Positions 22,426 through 32,909 of a DNA stretch of 64,000 bases are shown here, one piece after another. The position numbers and the translations under genes are program-made. Location of the stretch: the NCBI RefSeq assembly GCF_002843235.3, contig NZ_CP031123.2:1-64000 (forward strand). The letters run 5' to 3'. The notes under the pieces are model-generated. The model searched no databases. It was given only the letters and a program-made list of their open reading frames with translations, and was not told where the DNA came from. Positions within the stretch are counted from its first letter, which is position 1. The number at the start of each line of letters is the position of its first letter. Source of the DNA: Providencia huaxiensis (GTDB lineage Bacteria; Pseudomonadota; Gammaproteobacteria; Enterobacterales; Enterobacteriaceae).

Positions 22426-25400
22426 ATGTGGGAAATCTATTCCATCGGGGATTCGGCTTTTTTAGAGCAGGTCCTGAACGCTGTCGCGATGATCACTGGT
22501 ACAGGCGATTTTACTTCAATGGTTCGCATTGGCTTGCTCATTGGGGTATTGATGGTCTCTGTCCAGGCCTTAATGCAAGGCGGTCGTGGGATTAACTTTC
22601 AACACGTTTTAGTCTCATGGCTAGTCTTTGCAACCATGTTTGGACCCAGTACCCGAGTGAGCATTGAGGATGCGTACACCGGACAAGTTCGAGTGGTTGA
22701 TAATGTGCCCATCGGTGTTGCTGCCGCAGGTAGTACGATTTCGACTGTTGGCTTTCAAATCACGCGATTGTTTGAAACCGCCTTCTCAACTCCCGCGATG
22801 ACGGAATACGGCTTTGCATCCAGTTTACAGTCACTGATTAAAGTGAGAAAACAGGTGATGGATCGCTCTGGGTTGGGTGATGCAAATCGTGTCGGCGGCT
22901 CGGACATCGAGCAATCGTGGTTTAACTACATCAAAGAGTGCACCTTGATTGGTATCGACATCGGCCAAAAGAACCTCGATCAGGTGCTGAGTGATCCTAA
23001 CCCGATGACAGCGATTAGGTTTGATTCGCGCATTTATGGCACTCGAATCATGCTCAGTGGTAGCAGTAGCGATCTGGACTGCACCGATGCCTATAGCCAA
23101 CTGAAACTCATGACAGAATCAACCTTCATTCCAAGGCTTAAACAGGTTCTGTCAGCCTCATTGGGGACTTCGTCAGCAACGGACACTGATGACGTGATCC
23201 GAAATGCACTGAATAACCTTGGTTTGGCTTCGGTTAACACCCAAGAGTATATGACCGCGTCAGTGCTTTTGCCTATTTATGAGCAAAGCGTGACGGGCAA
23301 GTATATGGATGATCAAGCTTTCACCGCAGCCGTTATGGTTAACCAAGCGATTGAGCAGCGTAATACGCAATGGGCGGCGGAGCAGACCCTGTTCCAGAGT
23401 ATCGTTCGTCCGATGATGACGTTTTTTGAGGGGTTCATTTACGCCATCACCCCATTGATGGCCTTTGTGATAGCCCTTGGCCAAATCGGGATGCGAATGG
23501 CTGGGAAGTACTTGTTAATCCTGCTTTGGATTCAACTTTGGATGCCTGTCATGGCCATCATTAACCTGTATATTCATTTAACCGTTGCAGGGAAAATGTC
23601 TGCTCTTGATGCCTTTGCAGGTACAGAAGTGCCATCTTTTGCTGGGATGATGCAGATGGATTCAGTGCTGCAAACCTGGATAGCTACTGGCGGCATGTTG
23701 GCGTCGAGTGTTCCGGCGATTTCGCTCATGCTCGTGTATGGCTCAGCAATAACCGCTACCCACTTGGCTGGGCGTCTACAAAACGGTGATGCCATTGATG
23801 AAAAGCTGGCAAGTCCAGATGTCGCGAAAAATGCCCCGGTAATGCAATCACAGTCAATGTTCCAAAATTCAGCCCTTACGGGTTCTGCTATGACCGGCGC
23901 GTCAAACCTACTAAGCAGTTTCTCTGTCGGAAACGCAGTGGGTTCAATGGTCGGCTCTGCAAAAGAATCCATGACTCAGGCAACTCAAGCCTTTAGCCGT
24001 CAGGTTGGCAATACCATGAGTCGAACCTTTGGTGAAAAGCTAAGTTACGACAACCTTTCTTCGGTTGGACGTCAGATTGGTTCTTCTAACTCCGCATCTA
24101 GCGCCGTTGTTAATCAGGTTACTGATGACCTGCAAACTCGGTATGGTTTTGGAGACGATAAAAAAGATGCTGTACGTGGCTTGGTATCGGGCGTGCTATC
24201 GGGAGGCCTAAGGGTCGGTGGCGATGGAACCATTACTAATCCCGGTGAGAAAGAAGTTGCTGATAAGGGCTTTCTTGGAAGGCTTCTTGGTACTGGCGGC
24301 AATGATTCTCCACAGGGCAACTTGCCAGGAGTCGATAAGCCAGACTCATCTCGTGTACCAAAACTATCAAGGGTACGAGCAGGGCTGGATTTAGGTGGTA
24401 ACTTTAGTGGCCAAGTTGAGTCGTCAGAGGGCAGTTCTCGGTCAACGACCGCAAATACGCTCACTGGGGAGATGAAAAGCTTGGCATCAAGTGATTCACG
24501 ACGTGCAGAGTATCGCGATGCAATGGTTAAGGACCTTTCAGATTCAAGACGTTCTGGCATTGAGATGTCCTTGTCTAACCAAGACTATCAGTCACTTCAG
24601 AGTTCAGCACAAGATGTTATCACGGCATCAAACCGTTTTAGTGAGCTTGATCAGGCCAGCTACAGTCTATCAGGACAAAGGAACACGGATGGTGCGACGT
24701 TAACTCGATTAGCAGCGGATAATCCTGAAGTCATGGATTATTTAGGTCGCTATATGAACCAGCATGTTGAAGCAGGTAACCGATTACGTGAAAACCTTCC
24801 AATGTATCAGCGCTTGCTACCTGATGATAATCAGGCGTATGTGGCCGCAGCTATGGAGTCTTTAACCTATAGCAACTCCTCAACGCCCGCTGAACGAGAC
24901 AATGATTATCAAGCAGCAATGACTGTTATGGCCATGGCTACCGGAGCCGATTTACGATCAATTCAACCGCGCTCTAATGAAGGCTTGTCATCAGCTGCAC
25001 CTACTTTTGGTGGCACTCAAAGCCAAGTGGAATCGGGTGTATTGGGCGGCTACGAGGATGCTGCAACTGTTCAAACGCAGTTCAACTCAGCTCAATCAGC
25101 TTACCAAGCCAATCTGTCTGGTGTTGATGGGCAACTAAATACACATCAACAACAAGCCCAGCAGGCCGTAGCTTCTGACACAAGTACCTATCAATCTGAA
25201 CTCAACAGTGAAGCTGGCTCTCAGTGGCGATCTCGCATTATGGCTGATGATAGCGGAGTCTCTGGTGCTGAAATGTTCTTTAACAGCGCCAGTGCTATTG
25301 GTGATTTCAGTGGCAAGCATACTGATGCAGCACTGCATACCTTGAATCATTTTGGCGAAGATTATGAGAGTTACAAAGAACAGGCGCTTGAAGATCCTGG

Positions 25401-25995
25401 CTCACGAGGTTTCTTGCACAATGCTACGGTGGCCAGCAAATCAACATGGGATGGCTTAAAAGCAGCCGTTGACGCAGGAACCTCTTTGGAAAACCCATTG
25501 ACGGCGTTTAATAATGCATACAGTGGATCGAGTTCGCAGTATGCCTCCGAAGTAAACTGGGGCACTAAGTCTGAAGCCATGTTGGCTGGGGCATTTGGTG
25601 CGGCAGTTAACAATCGATATGGTGAGTTCTTAGAACAGTATGCCGATGATTTTAAACAGGAAGCATACAGCGAAGGGCAGAGAATGGGATTGACCCCGAT
25701 TCAAAGTCAAGTGTTCGCTCAAGCTTTCAATGAAGGTTTGGCGGGGCGTGTATTCAACTCTGAAGACTCATCGAGTTGGTCGCCTGAGATGCTTGTCCTA
25801 AGGGAGCAAATGCTAAATGAGTATCGTCAAAAGGATGAGAGTGGCGCTTACATCCCCGACAGTGTGTCCGAAGAAGATAAAGCATTTGTGGATAAGCAGA
25901 TTGCAGTGATCTCAAATGCATCCCTTGCGGGAGATTATGCTCAGAACAACTTGATCGATATTAGGGCATATAACCAGGCATCAGGAAATAAATAA
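22426..25995 (+). CDS. traG: TraG, mating-pair stabilisation and entry-exclusion target
   Basis: A 1189-residue inner-membrane protein. The N-terminal ~480 residues carry the hydrophobic segments (around 30-70 and 325-450). The remaining part is a large polar, helical, Ser/Gln-rich domain. In SXT/R391 elements the exclusion protein Eex recognises TraG through residues 606-608; here nucleotides 24241-24249 encode Pro606-Gly607-Glu608, which from memory is the SXT (S-group) signature. It is the last gene of traFHG. A mer operon follows directly downstream. Confidence 0.95.
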   Translation: MWEIYSIGDSAFLEQVLNAVAMITGTGDFTSMVRIGLLIGVLMVSVQALMQGGRGINFQHVLVSWLVFATMFGPSTRVSIEDAYTGQVRVVDNVPIGVAAAGSTISTVGFQITRLFETAFSTPAMTEYGFASSLQSLIKVRKQVMDRSGLGDANRVGGSDIEQSWFNYIKECTLIGIDIGQKNLDQVLSDPNPMTAIRFDSRIYGTRIMLSGSSSDLDCTDAYSQLKLMTESTFIPRLKQVLSASLGTSSATDTDDVIRNALNNLGLASVNTQEYMTASVLLPIYEQSVTGKYMDDQAFTAAVMVNQAIEQRNTQWAAEQTLFQSIVRPMMTFFEGFIYAITPLMAFVIALGQIGMRMAGKYLLILLWIQLWMPVMAIINLYIHLTVAGKMSALDAFAGTEVPSFAGMMQMDSVLQTWIATGGMLASSVPAISLMLVYGSAITATHLAGRLQNGDAIDEKLASPDVAKNAPVMQSQSMFQNSALTGSAMTGASNLLSSFSVGNAVGSMVGSAKESMTQATQAFSRQVGNTMSRTFGEKLSYDNLSSVGRQIGSSNSASSAVVNQVTDDLQTRYGFGDDKKDAVRGLVSGVLSGGLRVGGDGTITNPGEKEVADKGFLGRLLGTGGNDSPQGNLPGVDKPDSSRVPKLSRVRAGLDLGGNFSGQVESSEGSSRSTTANTLTGEMKSLASSDSRRAEYRDAMVKDLSDSRRSGIEMSLSNQDYQSLQSSAQDVITASNRFSELDQASYSLSGQRNTDGATLTRLAADNPEVMDYLGRYMNQHVEAGNRLRENLPMYQRLLPDDNQAYVAAAMESLTYSNSSTPAERDNDYQAAMTVMAMATGADLRSIQPRSNEGLSSAAPTFGGTQSQVESGVLGGYEDAATVQTQFNSAQSAYQANLSGVDGQLNTHQQQAQQAVASDTSTYQSELNSEAGSQWRSRIMADDSGVSGAEMFFNSASAIGDFSGKHTDAALHTLNHFGEDYESYKEQALEDPGSRGFLHNATVASKSTWDGLKAAVDAGTSLENPLTAFNNAYSGSSSQYASEVNWGTKSEAMLAGAFGAAVNNRYGEFLEQYADDFKQEAYSEGQRMGLTPIQSQVFAQAFNEGLAGRVFNSEDSSSWSPEMLVLREQMLNEYRQKDESGAYIPDSVSEEDKAFVDKQIAVISNASLAGDYAQNNLIDIRAYNQASGNK

Positions 25996-26052
25996 AACAA
26001 GGAGTAGAAGCTCAAGGCTAACGAAGTTTTATGGCTTAATTACGTAGATAGG

Positions 26053-26090
26053 GATATATTTCTCCGTACTTAGATACGGAGAAATATATC
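26053..26090. promoter_or_regulatory. 38-bp perfect palindrome with a MerR-like operator core, upstream of merR
   Basis: GATATATTTCTCCGTA (26053-26068) and TACGGAGAAATATATC (26075-26090) are perfectly complementary 16-base arms around a 6-base centre. The inner CTCCGTA..TACGGAG matches the mer operator dyad at merT. It ends two bases before the merR ATG, so it could bind MerR for autoregulation and also fold in RNA over the GGAG ribosome site. Confidence 0.8.
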
Positions 26091-26092
26091 AC

Positions 26093-26482
26093 ATGTACAC
26101 AATTGGAAAATTAGCCGAACAAGCTAGTATCAATGTTGAGACTGTTCGTTATTACGAACGACGTGGTCTTATAGAAAAACCTGAAAAACCGCATCTAGGC
26201 TACCGACTTTATCCTTTGGCAACATTAAACCGAATAAAATTCATTAAACGTTCCCAAGATCTTGGGTTCACTTTGGAAGAAATCTCCAATTTACTCAGCC
26301 TTAATGACACTCCCTGTATAGAAGTGCAAGAAATGACTTTACACAAGCTTGCAAGTGTGAAAGCCAAAATAGCAGGTCTTCGCCGCTTAGAAACCGTTCT
26401 CACAGAATTATTGAATGAGTGTAATTCTAATACTAACCAATCCCACTGTCCCATTATTGATTCCCTACTTCCTGAAGATTAA
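26093..26482 (+). CDS. merR: MerR mercury-responsive regulator
   Basis: A 129-residue MerR-family regulator that represses and, with Hg(II), activates the mer operon. The winged helix-turn-helix reads YTIGKLAEQASINVETVRYYERRG. The sensor cysteines are present: NDTPCIEVQ (about Cys79), LNECNSN and SHCPIID, matching the three-Cys Hg site. Unlike Tn21 or Tn501 it points the same way as the structural genes rather than divergently, as reported for pMERPH and R391-type mer operons. Confidence 0.92.
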   Translation: MYTIGKLAEQASINVETVRYYERRGLIEKPEKPHLGYRLYPLATLNRIKFIKRSQDLGFTLEEISNLLSLNDTPCIEVQEMTLHKLASVKAKIAGLRRLETVLTELLNECNSNTNQSHCPIIDSLLPED

Positions 26483-26501
26483 TAATGAGTCAAATTTTAT
26501 C

Positions 26502-26532
26502 TTGACTCCGTAGTTGGGTACGGGGTTTAAGC
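26502..26532 (+). promoter_or_regulatory. mer operator/promoter for merTPCA
   Basis: TTGACT (-35, 26502-26507) is followed by the dyad CTCCGTA-N6-TACGGGG (26506-26525). A weak -10 (TTAAGC or TAAGCT) lies 19-20 bp downstream. The arrangement is that of a MerR-activated promoter. Confidence 0.8.
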
Positions 26533-26566
26533 TTGTTTTACTAAAGTACGATAAGTAGAGTGAGTT

Positions 26567-26914
26567 ATGTCAAAAAGTAATCCCAACTTTCCAATCATCG
26601 GCGGTGTTATTGCCGCTATTGGCGCTGGTCTTTGCTGCGCTGGTCCTTTCGTCTTGTTGCTGCTAGGCGTGAGTGGCTCCTGGATTGGTAATTTAACCTT
26701 GTTAGAACCTTATCGTCCCATTTTTATCCTGCTGGTTTTAGCCTTATTTGGCTTCGCAGGCTGGAAGGTCTATCGCCCCGTCGAGGACTGTGAGCCAGGC
26801 ACCGCCTGTGCAGTTCCTCAAGTGCGAAAACGTCGGCAGGTGATCTTTTGGTTAACGGCACTGACTGCGTTGGTTTTAGTCACCAGTAATTATTGGATTG
26901 TCTGGTTTGCCTGA
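26567..26914 (+). CDS. merT: MerT mercuric ion transporter
   Basis: A 115-residue inner-membrane protein that brings Hg(II) into the cytoplasm for reduction. The first membrane helix carries the vicinal pair in IGAGLCCAGPFV (residues ~23-24), and a second cysteine pair, CEPGTAC, lies in the cytoplasmic loop before helix 3. The length is typical. It is first after the mer promoter, with merP 59 bp downstream. Confidence 0.95.
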   Translation: MSKSNPNFPIIGGVIAAIGAGLCCAGPFVLLLLGVSGSWIGNLTLLEPYRPIFILLVLALFGFAGWKVYRPVEDCEPGTACAVPQVRKRRQVIFWLTALTALVLVTSNYWIVWFA

Positions 26915-26973
26915 TGACGATTTCTAACCTTTTATTTTGATTAAATCTTTATGGCTTGCTCTTGGAGAAAATT

Positions 26974-27249
26974 ATGAAAACACTCGCCCTAATGTCCCTG
27001 TTCGTACTGACCAGCCTGAACGCTTTAGCTGCCCCGAAAACAGTTACTTTGGAAGTCCCAACCATGAACTGTGTGACCTGTCCCTTTACCGTGGAAAAAG
27101 CCTTACAAAAAGTCGATGGCGTCAGTAAAGCCGAAGTGACCTTTAAGACCAAACTGGCGGTGGTCACCTTCGACGACGAAAAAACCACGGTAAAAGCACT
27201 GACCGAAGCCACCACTAACGCGGGTTATCCGTCAACGCTCAAGGAGTAA
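26974..27249 (+). CDS. merP: MerP periplasmic mercury-binding protein
   Basis: A 91-residue periplasmic Hg(II) scavenger that hands the ion to MerT or MerC. Residues 1-19 are a signal peptide ending ALAA. The HMA domain follows with the metal motif MNCVTC; the usual GMTC Gly is replaced by Asn context (PTMNCVTCP). I chose the ATG at 26974 behind GGAG; an upstream TTG in frame would only add residues before the signal peptide. Confidence 0.94.
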   Translation: MKTLALMSLFVLTSLNALAAPKTVTLEVPTMNCVTCPFTVEKALQKVDGVSKAEVTFKTKLAVVTFDDEKTTVKALTEATTNAGYPSTLKE

Positions 27250-27258
27250 AGCATAGAA

Positions 27259-27672
27259 ATGCTAATACGGTTACTGACCCGGTTCGGCGATAAGATTAGC
27301 TCATTGGGCGCGCTGGTTTCTGCTATGGGATGCGCCATGTGTTTCCCGGCCATTGCCAGTCTGGGCGCTGCGGTAGGACTGGGTTTTCTCAGCCAATGGG
27401 AAGGTCTGTTTGTTAGCACGCTATTACCCCTGTTTGCCTGGATTGCCTTGGTACTCAACGGACTTGGCTGGTTCAGCCACCGGCAATGGCACCGTAGTGC
27501 GCTGGGTGTGGCCGGCCCCATTTTATTGCTGTTATCGCTCTATCCGTTTTTCCAGTACGGCTGGAGCAGCTATGTCACCTATTCAGCATTAGGCCTGATG
27601 GTTGCCGTATCGCTTTGGGATATTTTTTCACCGGCGAATAAACGCTGTGATGATGACAGCTGTGCTGTTTAA
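27259..27672 (+). CDS. merC: MerC mercuric ion transporter
   Basis: A 137-residue inner-membrane protein with four hydrophobic segments. The first contains the Hg-binding pair in MGCAMCFPA (residues ~23-26). A late cysteine pair, CDDDSC, sits at the cytoplasmic tail. MerC is an additional Hg(II) importer found with MerT in some operons. It starts 9 bp after merP. Confidence 0.92.
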   Translation: MLIRLLTRFGDKISSLGALVSAMGCAMCFPAIASLGAAVGLGFLSQWEGLFVSTLLPLFAWIALVLNGLGWFSHRQWHRSALGVAGPILLLLSLYPFFQYGWSSYVTYSALGLMVAVSLWDIFSPANKRCDDDSCAV

Positions 27673-27700
27673 CACGACGCAATGCCTGACTACTATTTGA

Positions 27701-29383
<1,683 letters not shown>

Positions 29384-29418
29384 CGAACTTGAGTTGATCC
29401 GTATTCATTGATGGAAAT

Positions 29419-29460
29419 GGCATTTTTCATTCGTAGTACGAAAGTGCCAATCAATTTTTT
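29419..29460 (+). terminator. Probable terminator after merA
   Basis: GGCA (29419-29422) and TGCC (29445-29448) close an imperfect stem with an inner CGTA/TACG core, followed by AATCAATTTTTT. It separates the mer operon from the convergent eex gene. Confidence 0.55.
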
Positions 29461-29488
29461 GAGTATAAGTAAAAAAGCAGTCAATTTA

Positions 29489-29920
29489 CTATGACCTTGT
29501 TTTTTTAGGGAGGATAGATGAGCGACCATCTGCAAATTCGTTTACCCAGTACCAATATTTTTTTTCGCTCAGGCTTAGTTCTCGACCGGTATCTTTCAGT
29601 TGTCTTTGAAATAAATGGATTAGTCCGCTTAAGCCTAAGAAGGCTAAACCGACACATAAAATTGTCCAACTCGCTTGCCAATATGCGATTGCTACAAGCA
29701 TAGTGATGATGGCTATAAGTCCGATGGGATTACAGGTCGCTTTGAATCCCAAGTAGCTGAAAAAAACGACGGTGCAAATCAGAAATGGCAAAGCCGCTAA
29801 CTTGGCAGATGCCGTTAATATTTCTGAGGGAAAAAAATGAGCCGCAGCCAAAGTCGCCAGAAAAAGCCCCAGTGATATAAACCAGCAGCGTGCTGGTAAA
29901 GATTTAAGTAATTTTATCAT
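29489..29920 (-). CDS. eex: Eex, ICE entry-exclusion inner-membrane protein (probable)
   Basis: A 143-residue protein from the ATG at 29920, the length I recall for SXT/R391 Eex. It has four hydrophobic segments (starting PARCWFISLGLFLATLAAAHF) and a polar C-terminal tail that would face the cytoplasm. Eex in a recipient blocks redundant transfer by recognising donor TraG. The gene lies between traG and setC as expected, convergent with traG, with the mer operon inserted in the gap. A GTG at 29941 would add seven residues. Identification is by position, length and topology. Confidence 0.7.
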   Translation of the reverse strand: MIKLLKSLPARCWFISLGLFLATLAAAHFFPSEILTASAKLAALPFLICTVVFFSYLGFKATCNPIGLIAIITMLVAIAYWQASWTILCVGLAFLGLSGLIHLFQRQLKDTGRELSLSEKKYWYWVNEFADGRSSILPKKTRS

Positions 29921-29974
29921 CTTAGTACTCTCAAAGTGCACGGGCGGTGCACAATCAAATCATGCATCAGCATG

Positions 29975-30508
29975 TTAGTTCTCAAAAAGTGCTCTAGTGG
30001 TTTGCTCGGCCATAATCTCACACACAGGACATTTAAGCTGAATGCGCTGTTGAGATACCGTCAAATACAGACTGCCGCATCGACACCGGTGTAAGGATGC
30101 AAGCTGTGATCTTAAATCACGAGCTAGAACCCAACCTTCATTGATGGTCAGTTTTTTCCAGGGGATCTCAGCTGGAAGATCTGCCTCTTCTCTTGCAACC
30201 AAGTACGCATCGTAAGCCTTCATCAAAGCATCGATATTTAATTTCTTGTAGACATTATCACCACCAATATTGACATAAAGCGCCATCAGCAGGGAGCCTT
30301 CAACTAGGGCTCTTCTGCTTTTAACGATGGCATCAGATTCTGGCAATTGACCAGGACAAGGTGACTTGCCAGTCACTTCTTTGTGCAGCCTTCTGATAAT
30401 GTGGATTGGCAAACCTGTATCGAGCGCGATAATGGTCGTTCGAAATCCGTACTTAATAAGCAGCGAGGCTCGGGTAAACAGCTCACTTTTGGACAGGTTA
30501 TCAATCAT
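29975..30508 (-). CDS. setC: SetC, FlhC-like transcriptional activator subunit
   Basis: A 177-residue homologue of FlhC. With SetD it forms the master activator of ICE int, xis and transfer genes. The N-terminal helical part (FTRASLLIKYGFRTTIIALDTGLPIHIIRRLHKE) is FlhC-like. The zinc cluster is visible as HRCRCGSLYLTV and KCPVCEI (residues ~140-165). Its ATG overlaps the setD stop by 4 bases. The operon is leftward and controlled by SetR at its far end. Confidence 0.93.
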   Translation of the reverse strand: MIDNLSKSELFTRASLLIKYGFRTTIIALDTGLPIHIIRRLHKEVTGKSPCPGQLPESDAIVKSRRALVEGSLLMALYVNIGGDNVYKKLNIDALMKAYDAYLVAREEADLPAEIPWKKLTINEGWVLARDLRSQLASLHRCRCGSLYLTVSQQRIQLKCPVCEIMAEQTTRALFEN

Positions 30509-30804
30509 GCATCCCCCTTGTTGTTTAGGGTTGATAATAAATAAGCGATTCTTGGGATACCTGTACCTTTGCTCTTCACCATCTCAATCAGTTGGCTTTG
30601 GTTACCCCTTGGTTGAAACAGCATGAATGATGAGGTCGCCACTCGTTGCAGGTCGTCAACACCGGCATTAATCAGTGCATCCACCACGTCGCGTGTAAGT
30701 CCAAAGCGCAAGACCGCCTCTTGCGGATCAATGCGCGCCAATTCACGTGCTGCGTGTAGGTACGCCAAATTTAATTGATAGAAGTCTTGTTGATTGGTTG
30801 TCAT
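30505..30804 (-). CDS. setD: SetD, FlhD-like activator subunit
   Basis: A 99-residue FlhD-like protein. It opens DFYQLNLAYLHAARELARIDPQEAVLRFGL, closely resembling FlhD's dimerisation region, with a C-terminal DNA-contacting part. It partners SetC in activating transfer genes after SOS relief of SetR. Four-base overlaps with the upstream transglycosylase gene and with setC indicate tight translational coupling. Confidence 0.93.
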   Translation of the reverse strand: MTTNQQDFYQLNLAYLHAARELARIDPQEAVLRFGLTRDVVDALINAGVDDLQRVATSSFMLFQPRGNQSQLIEMVKSKGTGIPRIAYLLSTLNNKGDA

Positions 30805-31349
30805 TGACGGACCTCCAGTTCATGTAAAATATTGCGATAGATAGAAAGCACTCTTTGCCCATACCAGCGTGCACGATCTTCGTTCCAACTGTGATAGCGG
30901 CCTATGCCAAGCTCTAAATCATTTGGTGAAGACTTGATTGCTTCGGCCAAAATACTTGAGCCGACCGTAAGGTTGGTGATGGGGTCTAGCAGTTCCGCTG
31001 CTGAGCTCACCCGATGCCCATGCCAATGCAAATTGATTTGCATAAGGCCAATATCGAGCTGATATTTTTCAGTCTCTTGCAGTGCCTGGTTTAACAGTTG
31101 CTCTGCTTCTGTCTTAGATTTGGCGTAGGTTGCGTTTGAACCATTGCGAATTGCGTATGGCCATGGACTGGTCATGTTGAGACCACGATGTGAGGCCGAC
31201 TCAGCCAAGGCAACGGCGTAGAGCATGACTGGATCAATACCAACGCTTTGTGCTGCTTTTTCCCACTGATAGCCCGGAAACGCATAGACTGAAGTGCTTG
31301 CGGACATGGCTATCACTAGGGCAATGGTTTTTGCTTTAATCGTTTTCAT
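30801..31349 (-). CDS. Periplasmic lytic transglycosylase of the set operon
   Basis: A 182-residue protein with a cleavable signal peptide (residues 1-23, ending VYAF). The SLT-like domain has the catalytic Glu in YAVALAESAS, followed by DIGLMQINLHWHG and GIGRYHS, all standard for soluble lytic transglycosylases. It would open peptidoglycan for the conjugation machinery. It lies in the set operon, overlapping setD by 4 bases and the preceding gene by 14. Confidence 0.9.
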   Translation of the reverse strand: MKTIKAKTIALVIAMSASTSVYAFPGYQWEKAAQSVGIDPVMLYAVALAESASHRGLNMTSPWPYAIRNGSNATYAKSKTEAEQLLNQALQETEKYQLDIGLMQINLHWHGHRVSSAAELLDPITNLTVGSSILAEAIKSSPNDLELGIGRYHSWNEDRARWYGQRVLSIYRNILHELEVRQ

Positions 31350-31998
31350 TTTTGTCCTCTAATTGATTTCCGAGAAGCGCCTGAATGGCTTTCGGGCTTA
31401 TTCTTTTTAATGGCACTGCGCTAAAGTCGGCGATGCCTCTCGTATAAACTTGTGCCGCTTTTGACCAGTCGCCTACGGCAACAGGCGCTTGCATATCAAA
31501 TCCTTTTTGCTGGTTCTGATGGTCTGCAATACCCTGTAATAGCCTTGGGTATTCACCCACTTCGTCCCGTAGCAAGTAAGCCTGGTAGCGTGTTAAAAAC
31601 TCTTTTTGCTTAAAGGGGTATTCCCTGTCATCAACCTTGCAGAGTTCAACCCATCCACCCATGTCTGAAATCACGCGGTGGATAAGCGCATCGTCAAACA
31701 TCACGGATGTCCAAGCGCCAACCTGACGAACAGCCTTGTCAACTTTGTTCCAAGCAACCATGGCTCTTGAACCTGAGTTGCCGTCGATATGCTTGATGAC
31801 GTCAGCGGGCTTTGGAAAAAATTGCCCAGTATCCGGTGATTGAATATGCCGAGTCAGACCGATTCGCACTTCTTCAATGCTATAAGCACGAAGGGCTTCA
31901 AATGCGATGGATAGCAATTGTGGTGATACGCTTTTGCCATACATGGCCCAAGCTGCTCCCCAAACTTCAGCAAACTCGCGTTTATCAACCTCCTGCAC
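31336..31998 (-). CDS. Conserved set-operon protein, phage replication-protein-like
   Basis: About 220 residues from a GTG at 31998 that has GGGAGG nine bases upstream and overlaps the previous gene by 14 bases. A TTG at 32064 would extend it but has no good site. The protein contains FAEVWGAAWAMYGKSVSP and FFPKPADVIKHIDG, features of phage-type proteins of the DUF6475 kind that sit beside replication initiators. No catalytic motif is seen. The C-terminus is ISPKAIQALLGNQLEDKNEND. Confidence 0.7.
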   Translation of the reverse strand: MQEVDKREFAEVWGAAWAMYGKSVSPQLLSIAFEALRAYSIEEVRIGLTRHIQSPDTGQFFPKPADVIKHIDGNSGSRAMVAWNKVDKAVRQVGAWTSVMFDDALIHRVISDMGGWVELCKVDDREYPFKQKEFLTRYQAYLLRDEVGEYPRLLQGIADHQNQQKGFDMQAPVAVGDWSKAAQVYTRGIADFSAVPLKRISPKAIQALLGNQLEDKNEND

Positions 31999-32854
31999 TT
32001 GAACGAACCTCCCGAATACCTGGTCCGGCCCAGCTTTCAGCAATGCGGCGATTGCTTTCTTCAATATTCAATTGGTGATTGCTGCCCTTTAGGCTCGTCG
32101 ATGATTGCTGTACTTCATCAATGCGAACGTACTCGTCTTCCCATTGCCGGTTTAAAAGCCAGTTATGTGGCATAGGGGTCTTAGTCCGATCTTGATACTG
32201 TAATCGGTTGTCTCGTTGCTCTTTCCAGCGTGTTAGCACTTCCAAGGCGAGTTCATGGTCTTCATTGAGGCCCATGCGTAGCCATTCTTCTTTGGCTTTC
32301 GCTTTTTTTTCTTTGCGTATTTGTACATCCCAGAAGTCTTCAAACTGTATGTGGTCAACAGTTTTAACTGTTGGTTTATTGCTTCTCTCAGAGTCATCCG
32401 ACCGTTGAGAGTCCCTTACCGGGTTGCCATCAGGCATAAACAATGATGAAAATTCTTCTGGTAGCCGAGCTTGAAAAGCGGCAAGAGATTTCAAAAGCGA
32501 TGCCATACCAATGAAGTCGGCAGGTACATCTTTAAGCAACCGAAAGGCTGCCTTACCTTGGTTTGGGTTTTCGATTGGGTTGTGCTTCAGAAAGCTTCGA
32601 ATCAAAGTCCAACCAGATCCCTCGCAACGAATCAGGAACTGATCTTGTTCTAACTCACTTAACGTCTTGGCAACCTGTTGCTCATCCCAGTTCAAGTCAG
32701 AAGCAACGTAACCAATCGGCAGTCGAAAGCAGCCAAGCAAATTACAATGTGGGCATGTAAGCAAATACAGTCCTAGCAACTTCGCTGAGTCACTCCAGGA
32801 CAAAACATTTTGCTTTAGCCAAAAGCGGGTATAGACCTTGCCATAATCACGCAT
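31985..32854 (-). CDS. Phage-type replication/DNA-binding protein of the set operon
   Basis: A 289-residue protein. The N-terminal ~110 residues look like a winged-helix replication-initiator domain (YTRFWLKQNVLSWSDSAKLLGLYLLTCPH, then a helix pair). The middle is polar and probably flexible, followed by a basic segment RKEKKAKAKEEWLRMGL. It resembles lambdoid replication proteins that follow a Cro-like gene. It is the second gene of the leftward operon from the SetR-controlled promoter. The role in ICE biology is not established to my knowledge. Confidence 0.7.
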   Translation of the reverse strand: MRDYGKVYTRFWLKQNVLSWSDSAKLLGLYLLTCPHCNLLGCFRLPIGYVASDLNWDEQQVAKTLSELEQDQFLIRCEGSGWTLIRSFLKHNPIENPNQGKAAFRLLKDVPADFIGMASLLKSLAAFQARLPEEFSSLFMPDGNPVRDSQRSDDSERSNKPTVKTVDHIQFEDFWDVQIRKEKKAKAKEEWLRMGLNEDHELALEVLTRWKEQRDNRLQYQDRTKTPMPHNWLLNRQWEDEYVRIDEVQQSSTSLKGSNHQLNIEESNRRIAESWAGPGIREVRSSAGG

Positions 32855-32909
32855 GGAGGAACTCGCTTTTGTGTTTACGTAAAATGCTGACCATTATTTG
32901 CCCTTAATC

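Noticed and set aside
29518..29703. Plus-strand frame opposite eex
   Set aside because: It overlaps the better supported minus-strand membrane protein and has no ribosome-site or family support.
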